Below are positions 5,961 through 10,552 of a stretch of 10,552 nucleotides of DNA, one piece after another (within the stretch, counting starts at the first letter, position 1; each line of letters opens with the position of its first letter). Both the position numbers and the translations under genes were made by a program. The stretch is from an uncultured Rhodopirellula sp. (lineage in GTDB: Bacteria; Planctomycetota; Planctomycetia; Pirellulales; Pirellulaceae): contig CAJXTM010000057.1 of NCBI GenBank assembly GCA_913061385.1, positions 1-10,552 on the forward strand, in the 5' to 3' direction. The notes below the pieces were generated by a model that was not told the origin of the DNA, did not search any database, and worked only from the letters and a program-made list of their open reading frames with translations.

Positions 5961-7325
5961 TCAAACCTTGGGTTGCCATCCGGGTGCATACTCGCGTCCC
6001 CATAACGCCTGAGCTGCGGGATTATCTTTGATGTGACCATTCTCTGAATCGGTGTTCAAGACACTCCCTGTACGGTACGCAATATTACCAAGATGGCACA
6101 GCAATGTACTCTTGTGAGCGATTTCGATATCCGCGTTGGTCAATCGTCCGGTCCGGACTCCATCCAGAAAATCAGCAAAGTGATCTTTGTCTCCACCAGC
6201 ACCATTGCCTGTGGAGATTTCTTTGCCTTTCATGTCATACATGACGTAACCAGTTCCCTGTTGCACCAGTGACCCTTCGGAACCATGAAAACTGATTCCA
6301 AATCCGGAATCATGTGGCCCCAGAGGAGACCAACTCAGCCCCTCCCAGGTAATCGATTTTCCTTCTGGAAAATCCATCGTTACCATCAAAGTATCAGGGG
6401 TCTCCTGATCATCATCATGCCGGTATTTACCTCCGCCGGCTGTTACTCGATTGGGGTAATTCACACCAAGGCCCCACCTGGCCACATCAATTCCGTGCAC
6501 ACCATTGTTGCCAAGTTCACCGTTACCCCAATCCCAGTGCCAATGCCAGTTGTAATGAACAACATTATCTTTGAAAGGTCGGTCAGGCGCTGGTCCCTGC
6601 CACAAACGCCAGTCTAGCCAATCAGGAACGCTGGTCGCTTTACCAACCCCAATGGATGGCCGACGATTGTTGTACCAAGTACGTGAATACAGGACCTTAC
6701 CAATTGCACCATCGTGGATGCGTTGAATCGCTTCGACGATACCGGGCCATGAGCGGCGCTGCGTTCCCATTTGAACGATACGCTTATTCTTCCGCGCCGC
6801 AGCGACAGCCATTTCACCTTCCTCAGGTGTATGACTGCACGGCTTTTCAACGTAGACATGCTTGCCAGCGGAGCAGCCAAGAATGGTAGCGGGTGCATGC
6901 CAATGATTGGGCGCCGCAACAACCAGCACATCCACGCCGGTATCATCAAGAATGCGGCGAAAATCACCAACAACCTTGGGATCTTTTTTCTGGACTTCGC
7001 CAACCAATTGACTGACTCGACCAGCCGCTCGTGTATCAACATCACAGACATAAGCAACCTCAGTATTACCGGCTGCCATCATTCCCCGTGCGATGGCACT
7101 GCCACGACCATTAACACCCATGATGCCCATGACAACACGCTCGCCCGGCGAGTCATTGACTTGATTCTCAGTTTCATCTGCTTGGGCAGATGACGTCATT
7201 GATCCTGCCGCAGCCAATGCGATACCAGACTTTAGAAACAATCGGCGATCGCTTGCCTGCTGCTTACTCCGGATCGCAGCAACGGAATCCATCCTCGATT
7301 CTGTCTTACGGATAAACTCACTCAT
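5961..7325 (-). CDS. Gfo/Idh/MocA-family NAD(P)-dependent oxidoreductase with Tat signal
   Basis: This 454-residue protein has a twin-arginine export signal: 'SDRRLFLKSGIALAAAG' with R27-R28, then a hydrophobic stretch and an alanine-rich cleavage region near 47-50. The mature part begins with the Rossmann dinucleotide motif 'GIMGVNGRGSAIARGM' (67-82), has the family signature E160-K161-P162 and the C-terminal sheet domain with 'NWHWHWDWGNGELGNNGVHGIDVARW' around H277 and D280. Such enzymes oxidise or epimerise sugars and sugar-like compounds with NAD(P), often with a tightly bound cofactor when exported. The specific substrate is not predictable here. The ATG at 7325 is preferred over the in-frame ATG at 7292 because a strong GAGAGAGAG ribosome binding site lies just upstream. 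It overlaps the stop of the DUF6807 gene by 8 bp, so the two form an operon. Complete and typical of planctomycete exported members. Confidence 0.93.
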   Translation of the reverse strand: MSEFIRKTESRMDSVAAIRSKQQASDRRLFLKSGIALAAAGSMTSSAQADETENQVNDSPGERVVMGIMGVNGRGSAIARGMMAAGNTEVAYVCDVDTRAAGRVSQLVGEVQKKDPKVVGDFRRILDDTGVDVLVVAAPNHWHAPATILGCSAGKHVYVEKPCSHTPEEGEMAVAAARKNKRIVQMGTQRRSWPGIVEAIQRIHDGAIGKVLYSRTWYNNRRPSIGVGKATSVPDWLDWRLWQGPAPDRPFKDNVVHYNWHWHWDWGNGELGNNGVHGIDVARWGLGVNYPNRVTAGGGKYRHDDDQETPDTLMVTMDFPEGKSITWEGLSWSPLGPHDSGFGISFHGSEGSLVQQGTGYVMYDMKGKEISTGNGAGGDKDHFADFLDGVRTGRLTNADIEIAHKSTLLCHLGNIAYRTGSVLNTDSENGHIKDNPAAQALWGREYAPGWQPKV

Positions 7326-8241
7326 TGGACTCTCTCTCTATCAGATATTTGTGATGTGGTTTTTTGGCGGGTCGTACAGCGAAGGGTGGTCGCCGGTTAA
7401 AAGCGTCTGCAAGATGGTTGGCCGCTTCAACATTGGCGGGTCCTGCATGAGCATGGATCAAATATCGCCACGTTGTAGGTTGGTCTCGGTACAACATAAC
7501 CGACGAATCTCCGCAAACGGATGCTCCGAGCCAACCATCATCTCGAACATGCCATTTACTCGGATAACTTGCGTTCTGCGGATGGTCAAAATACGTCAGA
7601 CCTTCAGTTGTCCCTGCATCGACTGATCCACTGTAATCCATCCAGGCCGAAGCTTTTTCAAACAGCTGTTTTTCTGTTTGCAAACCGTTGCTGCCCGTCA
7701 AAATGCCGTCACCAAAAACAGCCGAAATTGAATCGGCAACCCTCACTGCCAGCAAACCAAAATTGGTCTGTTCCAACTCAAGTGATTCTGCCACAGAATT
7801 CAATGTTGTCTGAATTTCGATCACAACACCGTTGTTGTCTGCCGGCGCTATCGCGGTCACCAATTTCTGCTTGAGCAAAGGGGCAGGATCATGCCCGTCG
7901 TACCAGCCAAGTTCCACGGCCATACTCGCTTCGTCTTGACCGCTTTGATAAGCGAGCCATTGTTCTTGGCGAATAACAGCGTCAGAGGTGTCCGACCAAA
8001 AATCGATCCCGAGTACTTTGTTGTGGGCAAACCAAATCGATCGATGATGATCATGATTGGGTGCCCCTGGATGGCCCATCCGGGTGAGTGAAAGACCTGA
8101 TGGCCCGGTCAACGGAAAAAAGAAGGGTCTGGGAGCATCCTCGGCAGCATGCCATCGCAATCTTTCTTGACCATCAACAACAAATGCAACCTGTTTTTGC
8201 GGCAAGGGTACCACTTGGCAGCGTGGAGACTTGGGAAACAT
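7318..8241 (-). CDS. DUF6807 / PmoA-like family protein
   Basis: A 307-residue protein from the ATG at 8241. It carries the features of the DUF6807 family (labelled 'PmoA' in some databases, although no link to methane oxidation is implied): 'RPFFFPLTGPSGLSLTRMGHPGAPNHDHHRSIWFAHNKVLGIDFWSD' at 38 onwards, rich in histidines (H57, H63, H65, H66), and later 'LTYFDHPQNASYPSKWHVRDDGWLGAS'. The fold resembles carbohydrate-binding or aldose-epimerase-like beta proteins; no activity is established to my knowledge. The histidine cluster may bind metal or act on sugar, which is inference. It is the first gene of a two-gene operon with the Gfo/Idh/MocA oxidoreductase, a pairing common in planctomycetes that suggests shared sugar metabolism. 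An in-frame GTG at 8328 would add 29 hydrophobic, Phe/Leu/Trp-rich residues that do not look like family sequence or a proper signal peptide, so the shorter form is preferred, without a strong ribosome binding site. Confidence 0.85.
   Translation of the reverse strand: MFPKSPRCQVVPLPQKQVAFVVDGQERLRWHAAEDAPRPFFFPLTGPSGLSLTRMGHPGAPNHDHHRSIWFAHNKVLGIDFWSDTSDAVIRQEQWLAYQSGQDEASMAVELGWYDGHDPAPLLKQKLVTAIAPADNNGVVIEIQTTLNSVAESLELEQTNFGLLAVRVADSISAVFGDGILTGSNGLQTEKQLFEKASAWMDYSGSVDAGTTEGLTYFDHPQNASYPSKWHVRDDGWLGASVCGDSSVMLYRDQPTTWRYLIHAHAGPANVEAANHLADAFNRRPPFAVRPAKKPHHKYLIERESNE
7330..7338 (-). promoter_or_regulatory. Ribosome binding site for the Gfo/Idh/MocA gene
   Basis: On the minus strand GAGAGAGAG ends 4 bases before the ATG at 7325, so a GAGAG core can be positioned 4 to 8 bases away. 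It lies inside the end of the DUF6807 coding region and decides for this start over the downstream ATG at 7292. Confidence 0.7.
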
Positions 8242-8456
8242 CAGCCACCATAACAATGACCCATTGAAAAAGAAAAGCTCTTCCAACGAGAGGGAAAGAA
8301 ATTGAAGAGGGAAGCAGGTGAGGCACACAAAGGATTCTCAATTGTAGCAAATTGTGCCTCGTGGACAAAAAACACAGTTGGTGACCAAACGTGTCACACC
8401 ATCGTGTCATCCTTGAAATGTCATCAAATTTTCAAGTGAGTAGAAAGAGGTACACG
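8242..8456. promoter_or_regulatory. Divergent promoter region between the DUF6807 operon and the small plus-strand gene
   Basis: This 215-bp region must drive both directions. It contains a 7-bp inverted repeat CTTGAAA...TTTCAAG (8412-8418 and 8430-8436) and CGTGTCA twice (8390-8396 and 8403-8409, 13-bp period). A GTGAC...GTCAC pair overlaps the first of these. No clear sigma-70 boxes could be assigned. The left part (8242-8328) may instead be the 5' end of the DUF6807 gene if the GTG start at 8328 is used. Confidence 0.4.
8444..8450 (+). promoter_or_regulatory. Ribosome binding site for the 90-residue gene
   Basis: AAAGAGG lies 6 bases before the ATG at 8457. It marks that ATG as the start, in preference to the in-frame codon at 8391, which would add 22 residues encoded across the repeats of the intergenic region. 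Confidence 0.7.
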
Positions 8457-8729
8457 ATGTACGAGTTCGACGAAGAACGCTGGGACGAGCAACAAGCTGA
8501 AACAGGTCACCTCAGCCGCCCCGCTGTTGGTTGGCTGATTGAATGGAAACTACCTGCAGCCGATCAACGTTTCACCTTGGTCCCGAGATTCCTGCAAATT
8601 GGCACCGGCCAGTGGTGTACCGCCGAATATGCGACCCTATTTCCTGAGAGAGCGACCGCTGAAGCCTATGCAGATGAGTTTGGCATTCCGCTCACCGAAT
8701 CAGTTCGAATCGTTCAACATCGCTTTTAA
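8457..8729 (+). CDS. Small conserved-looking protein of unknown function (90 residues)
   Basis: I do not recognise a family. The protein is acidic at its N-terminus (MYEFDEERWDEQQAE), then has an alternating hydrophobic core ('PAVGWLIEWKL', 'RFTLVPRFLQIGTGQW', 'TAEYATLFPERATAEAYADEFGI', 'SVRIVQHRF') that would suit a small alpha/beta fold, with four Trp. There is no signal peptide, membrane segment, or zinc Cys cluster (only one Cys). The strong ribosome binding site, codon use like its neighbours and an intrinsic terminator behind it all argue that it is a real single-gene unit. It reads divergently from the DUF6807 operon. Function unknown. Confidence 0.75.
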   Translation: MYEFDEERWDEQQAETGHLSRPAVGWLIEWKLPAADQRFTLVPRFLQIGTGQWCTAEYATLFPERATAEAYADEFGIPLTESVRIVQHRF

Positions 8730-8782
8730 TCTCAGATGCACAGATTGGGTTAAACACTAGGGATTATCCTGAATTTTCAACA

Positions 8783-8818
8783 GGCAGGGGAGTAAAGGAG
8801 TGCTCGCCTGCCCTTTTT
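8783..8818 (+). terminator. Intrinsic terminator behind the 90-residue gene
   Basis: GGCAGG (8783-8788) pairs with CCTGCC (8807-8812). Inside, after one mismatched base on each side, GAG (8790-8792) can pair with CTC (8803-8805). A CTTTTT run follows directly at 8813-8818. This is 54 bp past the stop codon. Confidence 0.7.
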
Positions 8819-8975
8819 CAGGCACAAACGGGGTCAATTCAGCAAGAATTCTGTGTGATTTCTAGTCTTGTGACCTCTGCCCCCCTAACCACAACAAACA
8901 CCGAGCGGAAATTCGCAGGCAAGTTACAATGAAGTGTCGGTGCCCTCTCAATTCCCACCTGAAGTTTCGCTGCTC
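8819..8975 (+). promoter_or_regulatory. Upstream region of the TPR gene
   Basis: 157 bp lie between the terminator and the start of the TPR gene. TACAAT at 8925-8930 resembles a -10 box, but no convincing -35 box sits 16-18 bp before it. No other structure was seen. Confidence 0.3.
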
Positions 8976-10506
8976 ATGTCTGTAAGAACGCTTCTACTAT
9001 TAGCTGCTCTTCTCGCCTCTGTTCCCACAATCCACTCCGCTGAACCGACAAAAGCCGAGCCTGAGGCCGATAGCGATGGCCCCTCCGCAGGTCACAGCTA
9101 TCATGGGGAAGCATTCAACGAAGGACCGCGGCAAGCTGCAGTTCTGATTGAGGGCATGTCACCCATCAATTTCGAAACCTCAGCCAAAACCCCTGCTGCT
9201 CAAAAATTCATTGAGCAGGGAATCGCACAATTACATGGTTTCTGGTATTTGGAAGCCGAACGTTCGTTTCGGCAGGCAGCCAAAGAAGATCCCGAACTCG
9301 CCATTGCCTATTGGGGAATGACAATGGCAAACGCTAACAATACAGAACGGGCCAGAAGCTTCATGGACAAAGCCATGAAGTTGTCTAAAACGAATACAAG
9401 CCGCAGAGAAACCCTCTACATCGAAGCACTGGATCGCCTGATCCCCAAGCCAAAGAAAGATGACAAGAAACCTGATCGTGAAGCTGAACGAGAAGAGAAA
9501 AAGAAGCGGACCGAACGCTACCTCAGCGACATGGAACGGTTGCTGCATGACTTCCCTGATGATGTTGAAGCCCGTGCCTTACTTGCACTCCAACTTTGGC
9601 TTGCGGAACGAAGTGGCGTAAAGATCACGAGCCGCTACGCCGTCAATGCTTTGCTTGGCGAAGTGTTCACAGCAAACCCGATGCATCCGGCACATCACTA
9701 CCGAATCCATTTGTGGGACTCAGCACGCCCCGACAATGCGATCAAGTCAGCGGCTATGTGTGGACCTGCAAGCCCCGGCATTGCCCACATGTGGCACATG
9801 CCAGGACACATCTATTCCAAGCTAAAACGATACAACGACGCCGCGTGGCAACAGGAAGCGTCGGCCAGAGTTGATCATGCTCATATGATCCGAACCAGAC
9901 TCATGCCCGACCAGATTCACAACTTTTCCCACAACAACGAATGGCTGGTACGCAACTTGATTCATGTCGGTCGTGTGCAGGATGCCCTGGATCTGTCTCG
10001 CAATCTTGTCTCACTGCCACAGCATCCTCGGTACAACACTTGGAATAAGAGGGGAAGCTACAAGTATGGTCGCCAACGCTTAATCCAAACACTGACTGAG
10101 TACGCGTTGTGGGATGAATTGATTAAAGAGGCTGGTGGCAACTATCTGCCACCAACCGCCGATGACTCGCAGCAGGAGGAATGGCTTGGTTGGTTGGGGG
10201 TTGCTCAATTTCTGACGGGAGACACAAAACAGGGACCACGAACCCTGAGATCATTACAGCGACGCAGTTTGGCTCTACAAACAACAGTCTTGGATCTCGA
10301 AGACAAGGAAGCTGATAAAGCAGAGAAGAAACCAGACGAAAAGGACAAGGCAGACGAAAAATCAGATGACGCAGAGAAAACGGGACCAACGCTTGATGAG
10401 GTAAAACGACACATTACGCAACTCGATCAGATCCTCGCCCGAGTCAGATCCGCCGAAGCCGTCAAAAAGAAAGATTTGAAGGCTTTCAAAGAACAACTTC
10501 CAAAAG
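8976..10506 (+). CDS. Secreted tetratricopeptide-repeat protein, 3' truncated
   Basis: The frame is open from ATG 8976 to the last genomic base, giving 510 residues with no stop; translation beyond 10506 would enter adapter. Residues 1-22 form a signal peptide (MSVRTLLLLAALLASVPTIHSA) with cleavage before EP. Helical repeats follow: 'FIEQGIAQLHGFWYLEAERSFRQAAKEDPELAIAYWGMTMANAN' is a TPR pair, and the centre has 'NPMHPAHHYRIHLWD' and 'GPASPGIAHMWHMPGHIYSKLKRYNDAAWQQEASARVDHAH', a His-rich motif seen in a group of planctomycete and acidobacterial TPR proteins. I recall relatives continuing into a redoxin or thioredoxin-like domain, but that part is missing here. Around residues 155-180 and 440-475 are Lys/Glu/Asp-rich low-complexity stretches, probably linkers. 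It would act in the periplasm. Two GTG codons in frame upstream (8934, 8940) would lengthen the signal peptide and are less likely. Function unknown. Confidence 0.85.
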
Positions 10507-10552
10507 CTGTCTCTTATACACATCTGACGCTGCCGACGACTCCTTACGTGTA
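10507..10552 (-). other. Untrimmed Nextera/Tn5 sequencing adapter (right end)
   Basis: This is the reverse complement of the left-end block: the Tn5 mosaic end at 10507-10525, the read-1 adapter at 10526-10539, the index complement CTCCTTAC at 10540-10547 and the start of the i5 primer at 10548-10552. The genome ends at 10506. Confidence 0.98.

Noticed and set aside
8174..8410. Minus-strand ORF of 78 codons over the DUF6807 start
   Set aside because: It overlaps the DUF6807 frame out of register and has no motif or ribosome binding site.
9231..10414. Minus-strand ORFs antisense to the TPR gene (9231-9548, 9901-10092, 10123-10389, 10205-10414)
   Set aside because: The plus-strand frame is continuous for 510 codons with a signal peptide and TPR motifs; the antisense frames are shadows.
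1..10552. Terminal inverted repeats suggesting a linear element, phage or transposon
   Set aside because: The repeated ends are exactly Nextera adapter, index and Tn5 mosaic end. No transposase or phage gene is present.

Overview
The window is a roughly 10.46-kb bacterial contig (positions 48-10506) with untrimmed sequencing adapter on both ends (1-47 and 10507-10552). The matching inverted ends are library artefacts, not biology. The gene content points to a planctomycete, probably a mesophilic member of the Planctomycetales. This is inferred from a sulfatase C-terminus ending in a typical 'ELYDIEKDP...TGDPR' tail, a Tat-exported Gfo/Idh/MocA oxidoreductase paired with a DUF6807/PmoA-like protein, an APC permease fused to universal stress protein domains, a DUF721/DciA protein, and a TPR lipoprotein-like or periplasmic protein with the 'IAHMWHMPGHIYSKL' motif. 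No 16S, tRNA or marker gene is present to fix the genus.

Layout from left to right: (1) the 3' end of a sulfatase gene on +, converging on (2) a minus-strand pair, dciA-like then tag (3-methyladenine DNA glycosylase I), joined by a 4-bp ATGA overlap. (3) After a 199-bp divergent intergenic region with repeats, a plus-strand pair follows: a RimB-like retropepsin-fold protease and a RimK-type ATP-grasp ligase that carries an extra C-terminal RCK_C (TrkA-C) domain. (4) Converging on it is a minus-strand gene for an APC amino-acid permease with two tandem C-terminal USP domains; no ordinary start codon lies in front of its conserved N-terminus. (5) A minus-strand pair follows, DUF6807 then Gfo/Idh/MocA, with an 8-bp overlap. 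(6) On + there is a 90-residue protein of unknown function followed by an intrinsic terminator. (7) The last gene, also on +, is a secreted TPR protein truncated by the contig end.

Functional reading: this is mostly ordinary planctomycete chromosome. The left minus pair concerns replication and DNA repair. The rimB-rimK pair would remove and add glutamates on ribosomal protein S6 (or another target). The RCK_C tail on RimK suggests that a small ligand controls the ligase, and this is the most interesting feature of the window. The DUF6807-oxidoreductase pair and the sulfatase fit use of complex or sulfated polysaccharides. No mobile element, CRISPR array, tRNA, rRNA or phage gene was seen, and no intergenic stretch exceeds 300 bases.
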